This document shows, piece after piece, positions 1 to 12,500 of a DNA stretch of 64,000 nucleotides (position 1 is its first letter; the number at the start of each line of letters is the position of its first letter). The notes beneath the pieces are model-generated. The model ran no database searches, was not told the origin of the DNA, and saw nothing but the letters and a program-made list of their open reading frames with translations. The translations under genes and the position numbers were made by a program. This DNA comes from Neelides folsomi (lineage: Eukaryota > Arthropoda > Collembola > Neelipleona > Neelidae): contig JAQGBZ010000001.1 in the NCBI GenBank assembly GCA_034687125.1, positions 1-64,000 on the forward strand, written 5' to 3'.

Positions 1-9
1 TTTACCTAA

Positions 10-72
10 GAGGTGTTTAATTTAATTATTTTAAGGTGTTTATTCTATTTATTGAGGTGTTTAGTTAAATGG
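10..72. repeat. Three-copy tandem repeat at left edge
   Basis: The motif AGGTGTTTA recurs three times with 21-23 bp spacing in an AT-rich unit. It may continue left of the window. Confidence 0.55.
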
Positions 73-75
73 GAT

Positions 76-3000
76 CCATTTATAACCCACCCTCTTAAAT
101 GATTTTACCAATTTTGTTTCCTTTCTATTCTTATACTTATTATACTCTCATATTTTTTGCAATGAGATAACACCGATCTACTAATAATATAAATTAGTTT
201 ATTATGAAATACTAGTATGAATTTATTTAATAGTAGCAAAGCGGTATTCTTCATTTTGCCTCTCTGTATAATACGATAATAAATTTAAAGGCATGAGATA
301 AAATAGATAGCTTAAGATCAAAGATGATTCGGAGAGTAATTTACAATTGTAATGTCAAACGTTGCCTTATTCATAGATGAGATCAAATATATAAAACAAT
401 TTAAAAAAAGTTAAGTGAATTCCTTCGTCCTTTAATTTAAGAACCTCTTGGATGTTTGTCATTTCCTTTGTTGGTCTTGTGGCCAAGAACAAGTTTTTGA
501 TTTTACAACTTTCTTTTAAACCCCTGAAATCGTTACAAATACAAGGAAACTCTTTACATATTTTCACGCCCTGAATCGATAATTCTTTTTCATTTGCTCT
601 TATTCAAGATAAGCCCTCGGTATTAATACAAAAACGAAGAAACCAAAAAAGAAAAAAAGGTCATTCGACAGTGTGAAGTCTTAAAAGAAAACTTCAAAAG
701 ATTGTCAAATCCATTTAAGGAAACTAATAATGGAGCTTTCGCCCTCGCCCAAATGTTTCCTCATTTTAAGTCTCCATTTACCCAACATTAAACCAAGAAA
801 ATTACTTTAATTTGAATTAAATAAACTTTTACCTTAACGAAAAAAGTCTTGGTTTAATTAACCTCATTTCATTACCATTTAATGTACATACCTCAACTTC
901 AATTATTCAGCCATGTTGTACATGAAAAAGCGGGAAATTTTAATTGGATTTTTGGATTTCGGTTAAATAAGAAAAATATTATTATGTAAGCCGAATATTC
1001 ATAAGTTTTCCTTTGGAAGCTTAAAGAAGAAAGAAATAATGTAAGGGCAATGGAAGAAATGATGTGATAAAAAGATGTGGGTTGACGAGAAGTTGTAATG
1101 AACTTTTGAATGTCCTACTTCTTGAATTAAAGAGGCAAGAAAGTAATTTGGAAGTTCAGCCAACGGAAGGAAATGAAAACTTCAATTTTCCTCAAATCTT
1201 GTTTTTCTCTGTAACCTTTTGGTTTAAGATTCCGCACTTGAAAGATAAAGATATAAATGTCCTGATTTAATTCCTCTTTTTAACAACCCAATGGCGTCTG
1301 GAGATGAAGTTTTGATTTTTTGTGGTAATTATCTCCAGATCTTGAACAGAATTCTTCTTGGAATTAGTCATTAAACTCGCAATGTAATCTGCGACTTTTA
1401 AACTTTTAACATCTTTATCACTTTAATGGAAAACTTCAACAGAATCGTTACGTTCTTTTTATGTTAATAAAATACGAACATAGGAAAATAATAACGTAAA
1501 TAGACGTGATGCTTCGCAATAAAACCCGAGTTAAATAAACTAAAGTAAAGGAATTTCCAGCTTAAACTCAAGAATCTGAAGATTAGGTTGCATAAGGAGA
1601 GAAGAATTCTTGGTCGGGTAATTAAGTTCCTTTAACACTCCTTTGATTGTTTCTAAATGGGTGATATTTTTAGGGAGAGGAAGAAAATTGCCAATTTTCG
1701 CACTAATAAAACTTTTGTGACTTTGAGGGTTTTACGCCGTTTTAGGGAATGTCTTTGGGAGAGAATTCATTACACTTGAAAACAGACCTGAGTCTTTAAA
1801 GCCGTCTTTTGACATAAAAAAGGTTCGTTTGCTTTTACTATTCCCCCATCTCAAAGATGCGGTTGTGTCCATAGGAGTTATAGGTAAATCAAATAGAGTA
1901 GATTAAAGATAAATAGAAAAGATTTGATTAGTATTCAATTACTTTGAGAGCGGTGGAATTTTCTTTCCGTTTCACTCGCGGTCTTTTGACCGAATAGCCC
2001 AGAAAAATATTATCATCAGAATTTCCTCATAGTTAAACGTAGCATGTTTCCAGAACTTTCATGCGAAAAACAAGTATCGTAAAGCACGCAGTAGAAACCA
2101 AACTCCTCGTTGCATACATTTACTTGTGTGTTGTAAATATTTTACTCTCATTACATTACGTAAGACTAAGACTTTTCCCCTCTGCATTATTCGGTGAAAT
2201 TGGTACTTATATGGAAGTATAAAGAATAATTGAAATTGAATGAATTCTTATTACATCAGAACTGAAGTACATTTCCTGTTCTAATAAATGATTAACTTTC
2301 ATTTTTACATAATGAAGATTCAAAGACATGCCAAGAAAACGTAAAATGAACAAATTAAGATAAAACTTAAAACGAGTATTTTTGTAAGAAAATACAAAAT
2401 ATTGGTACACGATTTGATTATGGGCACAAATGCAATTTTATCCTATCTAACTATATTTTTCATTTATTTTTTATGATCATAAAATCAAAATAAAATGAAT
2501 GACAAAACATAAACCCCATTATTTATACCGTTCGTAATGTAATGTTAACTAGCTGACTGAGCTAATAAATTAACATAATAAATGAGATGTTTAAAATGAA
2601 TATTTTCTTATGCCTCCAAAGTATGAAAGCCTTGCAGAGACTTTTATGAATTTTTAACCTTTTAAGGAGCAATATTGAGACATATTAGAAATCTGATGAT
2701 GACTCGGCAAAAAAAATTTACCGTCTTATTTCATGTTGTTAAAATATTGAATGCCAGAAAACGCCATGGGACGTTTTCTTATGTCTCGCTTTATGTCTCA
2801 TTTTACCAAAAGTGAAATATAAACATCAAGAAGACGTTTCTCATTCTCCGTATTACTTATTTCTCATGTTCTCATTAAACAGCTCTATAAATTATGTCGA
2901 TTGTCTATAAAAATCTTAAAAAAATATTTCCTTTATTTCTTTGAATTTTATTTTCTTGCTTTTATTGATATGCCTTGATTTTAATATTCTGATTGTTTTA

Positions 3001-4219
3001 TTTACTCGAGAGCTATAAAATAAATATAAAACGTGAACTTTCGCACTTGCAAGTTTCTGCCCTCGAATAAATGTTATGAAATAGATTTGCTTAGAGCTTG
3101 AGCTTATGAAACAGAGAGGGGAAAAGTAGGAAAAAGTGGAATAAATGCGAATGTGGCTTTTCCTTTCAATGGTTATTATATTTCCATTCTTGGCCATTCC
3201 CATTTTCTATCAAACAGCTCCCCGAAAGAGCTGAACTTTGAGGATTATGATTATGACGCTCCTCTTATTTCCTTTTCATTATAATGTTTATTTTTATTAC
3301 TCACGTCGCTTCCCTCATTTCTATCAACGAACGAACCGACGTTTCTAATGCGGCGGGGAAAAATTGTTAAAGAAATGTGCGTAATTTTCTTTAATGTCTC
3401 CAACGTATGAATCCCTACGTAATGAATAAGAAGAAGTAAGTACCTTGTTTATGAGCTTCTATCTCTATCTCAGGACTCTTCAAGGCGACAAGAACTCGAC
3501 CTATTCCTTGATGTGTAAAATGACAAGGATTGGTAATCCGAGTGGCAGTCAGAATTTAATGACCCAACTTGTCACAATAGGACCACTACCTTGGGCCATA
3601 TTATATTTTATGAACTTGCTTTCTGTACTTTCTGTACAACCATGTTTAATGAATGTATTTTAATGCAAGGCGCTAGTGATACGGATGCCCTTTTTGGATA
3701 CAAAGCTTAAATTCCGCTGCCCACCCTTCTTACTTCTACAACCCATAAAGGAAGGAGAATGAGAGAATAATATAACATAGGAATCATAAATAAAAAGATC
3801 TCCAGTAATTTCCCCGACTTGTATGACATGAAAGCTTCCCCGTCGTTTTACAAACACTGTTATAAACCCTATGACTTAACTTGCAACTTAACTCACGTGC
3901 CCAGCCCTATGAGTCCATTTGGATAAAGAGTAAGACATAAGTATTAAAGACACGAGGAGAAACCCGCTAGCTTAATGATCCATGTCCACTCTTATTAAGA
4001 AAGTTAACTCCAAGAGTGTGTATTGGAAGTTTAGCAACACCAAACAAGAGTTGTATAGAAAATGAGAAGAAATGTAAGTATAGTCGGAAAGTCAATCAAA
4101 AAGATATAGCAAAATGTATAGGAAATGTATAGGAAAGTTTGTTCTAAAGTTTTGTTCTTATTAGTGCAGTGTAATTAGATAATTATGCTCGTAAAGTAAA
4201 TAATGCTCATCCAACTCAC
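76..4219. other. AT-rich sequence, probable intron 1 of the leftward RYK-like gene
   Basis: No exon, RNA gene or bounded repeat was recognised on either strand. If the minus-strand exon at 4220-4319 is real, this stretch is its first intron. Open stretches such as 2916-3203 minus are low-complexity and not protein-like. Confidence 0.5.
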
Positions 4220-4319
4220 CTCTTGTTCTCATTTGCTCACGCTTGTCAATGAAAAGATTGAAAGAGCCGGAAACTCCGGAAAGCTCCACGAGGGCCAAAA
4301 GGAAAAGAACACTTTTCAT
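4220..4319 (-). CDS. First exon of a second RYK-family gene: signal peptide and WIF start
   Basis: On the minus strand an ATG at 4319 opens MKSVLFLLALVELSGVSGSF followed by NLFIDKREQMRTR. A hydrophobic signal peptide leads directly into FNLFIDKREQMRTRG, which lines up with FNLWLNHEEVKRILG from exon 1 of the plus-strand gene. It stops after the first base of a Gly codon at a GTGAGT donor, the same position and phase as that exon. The reading frame stays open upstream, but the start at MKS gives the best signal peptide. No second WIF exon (ELYYVR-like) was found between 1 and 4219, so the gene continues leftwards. It could also be a stranded duplicate of the first exon, which this window cannot exclude. 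Confidence 0.72.
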
Positions 4320-5620
4320 GACTTTCGAATCCTTCCACTTTCGAGTCATCCTGCAAACCAATTACGAGTGCACACAATGCAATCGCATAGAAAACTTTCC
4401 TTCTTGATATCCCCAACTTTTAATGTCGATAACTATAAGAATTTTCTTATTGTCCAGTTCCTCAATGGATTAAACTTTTGTCATTGTACAAATAAACACA
4501 CAATGTGGCTTGTTCATAAAGTGCGTAGTAATAATACAGAAGAGACTTAAGAGAACAACAAATAAAAATTGGTTAAGGAATAACTATGAGAGTAAGAAAT
4601 TACATAGGAAATGACAAGTTGAGAAATAACTCGAGCGGAATGATAAGTCTGTACGACCATGACTCCACGAGAAAGAAGAGAATTAAAACAGTATTAAAAG
4701 AGTATTATTGAGTACTAGACGGGAGTTGGACTTGGCAGTAAGATAAATTGAAGGATGTGGAGATGAGAAATTGATAGAGAGCCGTTTTTTAGAATGACTT
4801 GTCTGGAGGACGCGAGCGGAGAAACTGGATGTGTCTCTCTCGTGTCTCTCCAACCACTTATGCTCTGGAAGTTGCACTCTGGAAGTTCCTCCGTGGATTT
4901 CTAACGGACCCAGACGGGGCTCGGAACTTCACCCGTCACCTCACGCCGTTTGGAGCATGAGCATGAGAGAAGTGAGGAAAGCAACAGTCTTCCTCCTCCA
5001 CCACACCAACCACTCAAACAACTCTCCAATATAACAACTCCTCTTTTATTTCAATTCCCTGCTTCGAACATTTCGGTCCTCAACGGCTTCCAAAACTCAT
5101 TAGAATCTCCTTTGTGGCATTCTCAAATATACCAGATAATATTGAAATTGAGAACTTTCACTATTTCATTTTCGCCGTCCAATTACTGCGGCTTTTTTCA
5201 TCTTTCAAGCTCGGTCTCAAAATGCAACAAAATACAAAATACTCGTATAATTCAATTTAAGTATATGACTGACTTTGAGTACAATAAATATAGTTCTTAC
5301 TTACTTAGCAGTACAACATATGGTATTCACTGATGATATCAGAACTACAGAACGTTATAAAACTTTGTTATATTTGACAAATAAACTTTGGTCCAACGTA
5401 TACATAAACAGCTTTGGAAGTATTGATGATGAAGATTGCTCAATTTAATGTGAAACTTACGCCAGTGAAAGTTGTAACATCAGAAATTGTGAAAATTAAC
5501 GCAGTTGCCTTAAAGGGTGCGGAAGGGAATGTGTTTGATTTCACGCATTTGGAAACGCATGAATGCGGATGAGGAACTCAAAGGCTTTCAACCCCGCAGA
5601 GATGGAGAATTGAAAGAGGA
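4320..5620. other. Upstream region of the leftward RYK-like exon, nothing recognised
   Basis: This would carry the 5' UTR and promoter of the minus-strand gene. Around 4800-5000 it is richer in GC than its surroundings, but no core promoter motif is clear. Confidence 0.4.
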
Positions 5621-5649
5621 TTGGTAATTAGCAACTTGCTAATTACCAA
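5621..5649. repeat. Perfect 14-bp palindrome
   Basis: TTGGTAATTAGCAA and its exact reverse complement flank a single C, giving a 29-nt hairpin-capable palindrome. No surrounding gene explains it. Confidence 0.8.
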
Positions 5650-5769
5650 CCTCTCCGCCACTCTCAATTTCACGACTCGAAGGGAAGTTGTTTCACTCAT
5701 TTCTCCGTCTCTTTCACCAGTCTCATTTCACGTATTTGAGGAGGAATGTACTGGAATTACATATTACCT

Positions 5770-5777
5770 GTCTCTCT
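5770..5777 (+). repeat. 8-bp target-site duplication, left copy
   Basis: GTCTCTCT is repeated at 6481-6488. It abuts the inverted ends of the 703-bp element. Confidence 0.7.
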
Positions 5778-6480
5778 CTGAGTTCGGCAATTTCCCACCC
5801 GGCCCAGTTTGCTCCCCGGGTGGGGAGCGGGGAGCGGGTAGCAGGGTGGGTAGAAAGTGGGTAGCAACCTAGGGGGCTAGAGGGGAGAAGGGTCGAGTAC
5901 AGGTTGAGAATAGAATCCGCCGGATAGAATATTTAAAATTGAGCTCAATTTATTCTAAAGTAAATTCTAATTTTTCCCCATCATTTCATTATTCTCATCA
6001 AGTTAAAACTTCAACATTTAACTTCGATAGATTATCGTTAGTTAAAAATCCTATCTCAAGATTTATTAGAGATGTATTAAATGATGAGATTTTATTTTTT
6101 AATATCTTATAGGGAAAAGAAATATTTTAGAGAAGAATATGCTCATAAAGATTATAAGAATAAAAGAGGAAGAATGACTCGTCCGTGCTTGGACCAAGAG
6201 TTTGGTTCAAGGCCTTCACAGTCTGTTTGATAGTGCAAGTATTCAGTTTGGTCCATATGCTCCAAAGTTGACATTAGAAATTTGATATTAGTTGACAAAA
6301 ATTATATTCTAATTTAGAATTTTTCTAAATATCAAAGTTAATGCCAAACGCTTTAATTTAAAGTCTAAGGATAGTATCAGGAAAATTATTTATTAATTCG
6401 CCCCAATAAAACAATTTATTTTTGCTACCTAGTCTCCCCACCCAGCAAGGTGCTCCCTGCTCCCCACTTGGTGAACTCAG
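5778..6480. mobile_element. 703-bp non-autonomous DNA transposon with 8-bp target duplication
   Basis: The ends read CTGAGTTCGGCAA on the left and the inverse GTGAACTCAG on the right. Each is bordered by GTCTCTCT (5770-5777 and 6481-6488), an 8-bp target-site duplication. Just inside the ends both sides carry GC-rich blocks related in inverse orientation (GGGTGGGGAGCGGGGAGC left, inverse GTGGGGAGCAGGGAGC right), while the core is AT-rich. It has no transposase. The 8-bp duplication fits hAT, P or Merlin-type elements, and the family is not settled. Confidence 0.75.
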
Positions 6481-6488
6481 GTCTCTCT

Positions 6489-7634
6489 CCCCTTCTTCTT
6501 AATTGCTCACTCAGATTGAAGCCATTGAAGTTGCAGTTGAAGTTATTTGTTATATCTAATATTGTGCTTACCATACTATATGTACTCGAGTAATTTGTTC
6601 TCGAGATTTAATCATCAATTTCTTAAATTGCCTTTTCCCTAATTTCAATTCTTTCGTTCAAAATAAATTTCATTTTGATTATGTAATCATTTTAGTAGCA
6701 TACTATAATTATACGTGATAGAAGAAAAGAATATAAATAAAACTATTGTATAAGGAAGTAAAGTATAAAAAATGAATATGATATATTTTTTTCTAATTTA
6801 ATATTCGATCGTCTTTAATAATGAAAACATGCAATTTAATGATGTAATTATATTTGTTCCAGAATTATTTGCAGGATCGATGAAAGTCCATTAAAGGTTA
6901 AAAAACCCTTTGTTTGAATAAAGACCGTATATTTTTTTATCTTTAATTCCGATCAGGTCTAGGAGAATGAAACCTTATTACATTGGAGAAGAGTTACGAG
7001 AGACAAATTTACTTTCTCTTATTTGAACTTTCGGGGAAAAAGCGGAGCATTATCCAGAAATTCAGCAAGTGCAGTTGACAATCTCCGATTGTAACAATAC
7101 GACACGGAGTGAGGAATCCCGAATTTGATAAACGAAGACCGGCGTTGACACTGTAGGAATACAATTGTCCGCATACCTTTCTCTCAGATTTCTCTCAGCT
7201 CTTCACTCGTGAGGAAAAGGGGCGGAATGCGTGAAATACTAAGATTCTCCTTTCCTTGCCTTGGTTTGATTTTGAGGAATAAAATTGAATTCCTCCATGG
7301 TGCCATTGCGAATGTTTCCTCTTGTGAGGTCTCGGATTCTCCCTTTGACGAGTCTTTCGCCCTTTGACTGCAAAGCAGATTCAACTTCACCCCTCAGCAA
7401 CTTCAAGCTTCATTTACATTTGATTCTAGAACAACTAAATAAAGAATTACAAACCTTACCTTATATCTAAGAGTATGGACGATAAACTAAGAGTTTTAGA
7501 AAATATTTGCATGTATTTCGACAACTTTAACGGGAATGCAAAAGGAAAGCTGATATTTAAGGATGGAAAGACCAAAAATATAGAATTATTATTTAGAGTT
7601 TATTTTATCATACTGTAAAGTATTTAAATGAACA
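6489..7634. other. Intergenic, nothing recognised
   Basis: AT-rich sequence without a supported gene, RNA or bounded repeat. Confidence 0.5.
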
Positions 7635-7718
7635 AGCGATTATTTTACTAAACTACAAATTTACGAATTTAGGAACTATTTTGATAATTCAGGAATTATT
7701 TAACCAAACAAATAACTA

Positions 7719-8580
7719 CTGTCGAGTTTAAAAATGCTTTTGACTTTGCCGATTGGGCTAGATATAGTAAGTTGTTATAATGAATGTCTCAAATTATATT
7801 TTATAAAAATATGAGCCAACGTTTGTTATTCTTACGCGATAATTAAACCATTCAAATTAAAAGCCATTAATGTTAAGACAAATGCTTCTGATTAACTATT
7901 TTTAATCAAATTATCACTTTTATTTTAAAATGCTACCAGTTTATTCTCTAAATTGTCTTTGATTGCTATGTCTAAAGAGAAACCTGTCAAACCAAAATTT
8001 GTTGTTGATGAAATTGTTGAAAACGCAGGGAAAGACATTGACATCTTATGGCTACCACCAGCGCATTGTGAATTAAACCCTATCGAACTAATTTGGTCTC
8101 TAGTCAAAGGGTATATTCTAAACACAATCAAGGCATAGGTATTAAGCGTCTAGCAGAGGAAGCTATTCGAACCATATGGAAAAATTGTGTTGAACATGCA
8201 ATTACCATGTGGGATCGGGACAAATTCAATCATCATTCTTTCATCAGTGAAGCGTACAAGTCCAGTCATAATTAAAATTCAATGCTATGAGAGTGAAGAC
8301 AAAGAAGAGTTTGAGTATGGAGACAATAGTGAGGAAGAATTTCTTCAAAATCAAAGAAATAATGACTGACAAAGAAAATTCAGCTTAAACTTTAAATAAA
8401 AACTTAATTAATGTTAATTAATGATCACTGGTTCATAATTGAGATTATTGTTAAAAATGTAGAATTTGATATATAAAGAACTTTTTTTTACAACCAAGGG
8501 TTTTTGAGACATTCATTATAGCAACTTACTATATCTAGCCCAAACGGCAAAAAAGTCAAAAGCATTTTTAAACTCAACAG
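7719..8580 (+). mobile_element. Tc1/mariner-type element, internally deleted
   Basis: Inverted ends of about 80 bp begin CTGTCGAGTTTAAAAATGC on the left and, in inverse, CTGTTGAGTTTAAAAATGC on the right. Both are bordered by TA (7717-7718 and 8581-8582), the target duplication typical of the Tc1/mariner superfamily. The left and right ends share GGGCTAGATATAGTAAGTTG and AATGAATGTCTCAAA. At 862 bp it is too short for a complete element with two ends and a transposase of usual length. Confidence 0.85.
7953..8369 (+). pseudogene. Tc1/mariner-like transposase C-terminal remnant
   Basis: The frame from about 7971 encodes KEKPVKPKFVVDEIVENAGK, then DIDILWLPPAHCELNPIELI and WSLVKGYI. LPPxHCELNPIEliW is the last catalytic-acid region of DDE/D transposases of this superfamily. 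The frame ends in a stop at 8136-8138. It continues in a second frame (GIKRLAEEAIRTIWKNCVEH) and then a third, acidic frame (SEDKEEFEYGDNSEEEF), so at least two frameshifts are present. The DNA-binding N-terminus and first two catalytic acids are missing, so it cannot encode an active enzyme. Confidence 0.85.
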
Positions 8581-9161
8581 TATTTTGAAAATCTAAGAAT
8601 TATTTAACCAATTTTATCAATCTAAATATGAGAATTATTTTAACCATTCTAAATGTAAGTACTTGTTAGTCAATCTGCAAATTATATTACATAGCTAAGA
8701 ATTGTTTTATCAATCTAAGAACAATTATTCCGGCAATCTAATAATTATTTTGCCAAATAAAGAACTACTCTATTTTGCCAACCAAAAAATTATTTTGCCA
8801 ACCAAAGAACTATATTGCCAATCAAAAGACTTTTTTTGCGAATCTAAGAACTATATTGCCAATTAAAGATCTATTTTGTCAACCAAATAAAATATTTTAT
8901 TAACCTTCAAGCATAGTATTATTTAGTCAAGCTAAGTATTATTTTATCACGTTCACAAAATAAAAATCCCCCATTTTCACATTTAAACATTGTTATATGT
9001 TGAATTATGGGGTTAATTGAGGCTTTAATCTAAGAATTTCTAAAATATTACGTGTTGTATAGGCAATGAAATACCAGCTTTTAGTAAAGCATTGGAATTT
9101 CAAAGTCTCATTGAAAATACCAGTCAACCTTATTCATTTATGTTATTTTAGAATGTTAAAA

Positions 9162-9332
9162 TGGGGGGATGGGGTTACGCTCAATTACTGATTACATTCG
9201 AGTTAGTAATCAAATACAAAGGTTAAAAATTTCATAATTACCAAGGAAACAATTTATGTTTTGTGTTAGGCTATATTAGGTTAGTTAGCGACCTAACATT
9301 TGCATAATAATAATTTTGAACCCCCACCCCCA
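9162..9332. repeat. Possible imperfect inverted repeat with G-rich ends
   Basis: ATGGGGGGATGGGGTT at the left faces AACCCCCACCCCCAT at the right, about 170 bp apart. No target duplication was found, so this may be a fragment or chance. Confidence 0.3.
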
Positions 9333-9421
9333 TCATCCTCATTAACAATAAATAAAAGAATTCCGTCCAAAATTGTTACAAAACAGATTTTCGAACTGTA
9401 ATTGATTACTATTTTTAACGT

Positions 9422-9510
9422 ACAAGGTGTTCCAGAGTCTCCAGAGTTTGATTCGTTTGTTTAATTAATTATTGATTGAAAAAATCGAAGCAAACTCTGA
9501 ACCACCCTGT
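9422..9510. mobile_element. Small foldback/MITE-like hairpin with CACCCTGT end
   Basis: ACAAGGTGTTCCAGAG and CAGAGTTTGATTCG on the left pair with CGAAGCAAACTCTG and AACCACCCTGT on the right, leaving an AT-rich loop of about 30 nt. Ends reading ACAGGGTG are common on small arthropod DNA elements. A clear target duplication is not seen. Confidence 0.5.
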
Positions 9511-12500
9511 GTAGTAATATAGAATCAGTAATCGCTATCAACTAAACGACCAAGCCATATTTTTCACTTGTGGTCTATCCCAGTAATGCATTTTCACTAC
9601 AAATAAGTCGAAGGGTCATTTTCTGCTTAAAGACGGTACTTACAATAGGCAAAAATGTGCCAAAATATAGGGAAGATATTGGCCCTCATGTATCATAACT
9701 GATTTCATTATAAAAAGTCTCAAATCAAGATCCGACCTTAAATGCGTTTATCCGACCTAATTAACATGGTAGTTATAGGAAATCCGAGCTAAAATTAAAA
9801 ACTTTTCGCTACTTGGTGGGCGGTGATAAAGCCGATAAAATAATTAAAATTATTACTAAAAGTAAGATTGCTAAATATTACTATTAAGCTACTAAAATTA
9901 CTTACAATTACTCTACATGTGTTCAATTGTTTAATACACGGTTTGACCATTTTCTGTTAGACAATACCACATGGACATTTATCACTTTGAACCTTAAATA
10001 ATCAAAGTTTTTTCCTTTAAATTAAATTTTCACCACATGGATATTTTGAGAAAGAAAAATATCCTGACTCTTTGGGGGGAAACGACTGTTATTTGAAGAG
10101 ATCACTGAAGAGAGAGAAGTTTCAAAGGGGGAAAATATTTATGAAGGCTGAGAGTGCGTGAGAGGGAAGGTCAGAGATACTTTTTCCAAGGGGTGGCTTA
10201 TCATCCTCATTCACTGAGGTAAACAGTCTTTAGAATACCCCCAGCTCCTCCGGATTCGGATCCGATTCTGGCTTGGAGCTCGGAAATCTTGTGAAGCTCC
10301 TATTACTCGACAAGAGAATGAATAACGCACATCGGATAACATGGAATGTTACGCACACTTCTCTCCCATCGACTCCTATTTCATTTACACATCCCCTTCG
10401 TCATTCCCTTCAGCTTCTCCTCACTTTGATCCCTCTTTCATCAATTATCTTGCATCATTTCAAAATCCACGTGCCACTTTAGTTTATAATGGTTCTTAAC
10501 TTGGTGTGAAAATTTACAATATAATAATTATAGACACATAATATTACTTCATTTAAAAATTTATATTGCTATTATAGAATTCGAACTTAACTTGATGAAA
10601 CTCTACAAAGTATTTAAATGAGACTTTCCTCAATATCTCTTCAATGTGGTGAATGAATAAATACCCAAGTGGATTTCCTGAGTTTGTCCATGTCGGTTTA
10701 TTTGCACAGCTCTTTGACCCGTCGGCGCAGCAAATTAGAAAGCTCAGAAGCTACTTTTTCGATTAATCTACGAAGTAGAACTTTTGAGCCGTGTGATGAC
10801 TTGATGACAGACTATCCCTCTCTTTGAGGGATCCCCAAAATGAGCATAAAGTTGGAGATGTGGGAGATAGGAGAATTGTAGGTAAGAGTCCATTACCCAA
10901 TGCAAAAAGCTTGAAATTGAAGTGGATGATACCAAATGCCTCCTGGTTATAATTTACATTAGGAATCCAAAGCACATGACTTCTCTTCAATTCCCCAAAT
11001 TACCAATTTCTGTTTTTCTTTCCCTTCTCCACCAAAATTTATTCCGAGATGAGTCAACTATGAAATGTGGCTTTTTAAAATACTATTCAATATATACAAT
11101 ACTTAACCATTTATTCTTCATGTTCAGAAAATTATAAATGTAATTCATAAATCTTATAAAATTTATAATTATTTATTGTATTTAATTATTAATTAAAATT
11201 ATAAATTCTAGTATAGTATAGTGCATAGTGTACTGCAAATGTTAATCAAAAAGGAGGTTGGAAATTCAAATAAACTTTCATTGTAAACAAGGATTTCTTT
11301 GAATTAGGAGGAAGATCGATTCTTCTCAATTAATCTGTGAAAGGAAGGCGGCCTGAGGCCGAGTCCAGGCTCTAGTGTGAATTTATCCCTGCCTACCCAA
11401 AATAATTAAACTAGTCAGAGAGAATCGAAATTTTCCTTTATAAGAAACTTCCTTATGCTTGCTTATAACTTCCTCGTAGTTACTTATATTCGTTATTCCT
11501 TGGATTACTACAGCTTGGCCATAATAGGAGCTTTATAAGTATATGGGAGAGAAGAGCCGGAAATGAATAAAGGTTCACGAGGTCTGAAGTTCTTTCTGAG
11601 AAAAAGTGAGTGAAATGTACTTTTAATCACATCAAAGATTAAACTTCCACTTTAACATTCAAAGAAATAGTAATAATAAAGCTGGGAATGGGAATTTAAT
11701 TAAATGAAGTCAACTAACTCAAATGGAAACCAATATGAAGAACCTTTCCCTATGTACCTGTATTTCATTTCATTATTATCGAATTTCATTTTACAAAACT
11801 CAATATTAATTTTGCCTTTGCCTTTGTAATATTTTTCATAATGATTAATATCATTTTAAAACTTTCCATTTAACTTCCGTATTTATTAATAAATAATCGA
11901 ATCTCTGTTATTAATAATTCAAAGAGATATTTTGCTTCAATATTTCGTTCGAATTCATTAAATTGCTCAAATTCCGCTTCAGTAAATTTTCTTGTATTAT
12001 GAAAGATATTGAAATATTGAAATTTCCCCAAAGTTGACAAAGGAGTTAAATGAAAATATCCTTGTCATCTTGGTACAAAAAAGGGATAGATTGTGCGAGA
12101 GTGATTCCATTGAAGACATTGGCCATAAAGAAGAAGATTCAATAAGGCCATAAAATTGGAGGCGAAAGATAAAAGAATCCTTCCTTTGATTCTCTTCAGG
12201 AAGAGTGAGTGACTTTCTCCCATTTCCCATCGGATTTCTCATTCTTTGGCTGTTGGTCCATGTGAGTTCTATAGGAAGACTCCAAGGGTCGAATAACTCC
12301 AATGGGCCAGTTCCATTTTCTGGCCATTTTCTCGTCCCCAGCTGAGTCAAAGTGGTGGCGAGGGTCGAACCGCACAAGCCTCTACTAATCTCCTCCGGAA
12401 GTCGAAGAAGAAATCATTGGGCCGTTCTCAGGCTCAAAATCCGATCCTTTCACTCTTTTATTGAAAAATCCAATCATCTTCTTCCATTTCTTCTAGTTTA

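Larger units (their letters stand above)
7635..8955. repeat. Degenerate ~20-22 bp tandem array, split by a transposon
   Basis: Diverged copies of a unit like AAGAACTATTTTGCCAATC run through 7635-7716 and again through 8583-8955. The mariner-like element 7719-8580 sits between the two blocks, so it inserted into an existing array. Copies are strongly diverged on the right-hand side and only a few are visible on the left. Confidence 0.65.

Noticed and set aside
9270-9300. TTAGG-like units suggesting telomeric repeat
   Set aside because: Only two loosely spaced units are present, not a tandem array.
11997-12377. 126-codon minus-strand open stretch
   Set aside because: No recognisable domain, no splice context and mixed composition. 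A second frame in the same place looks equally plausible.
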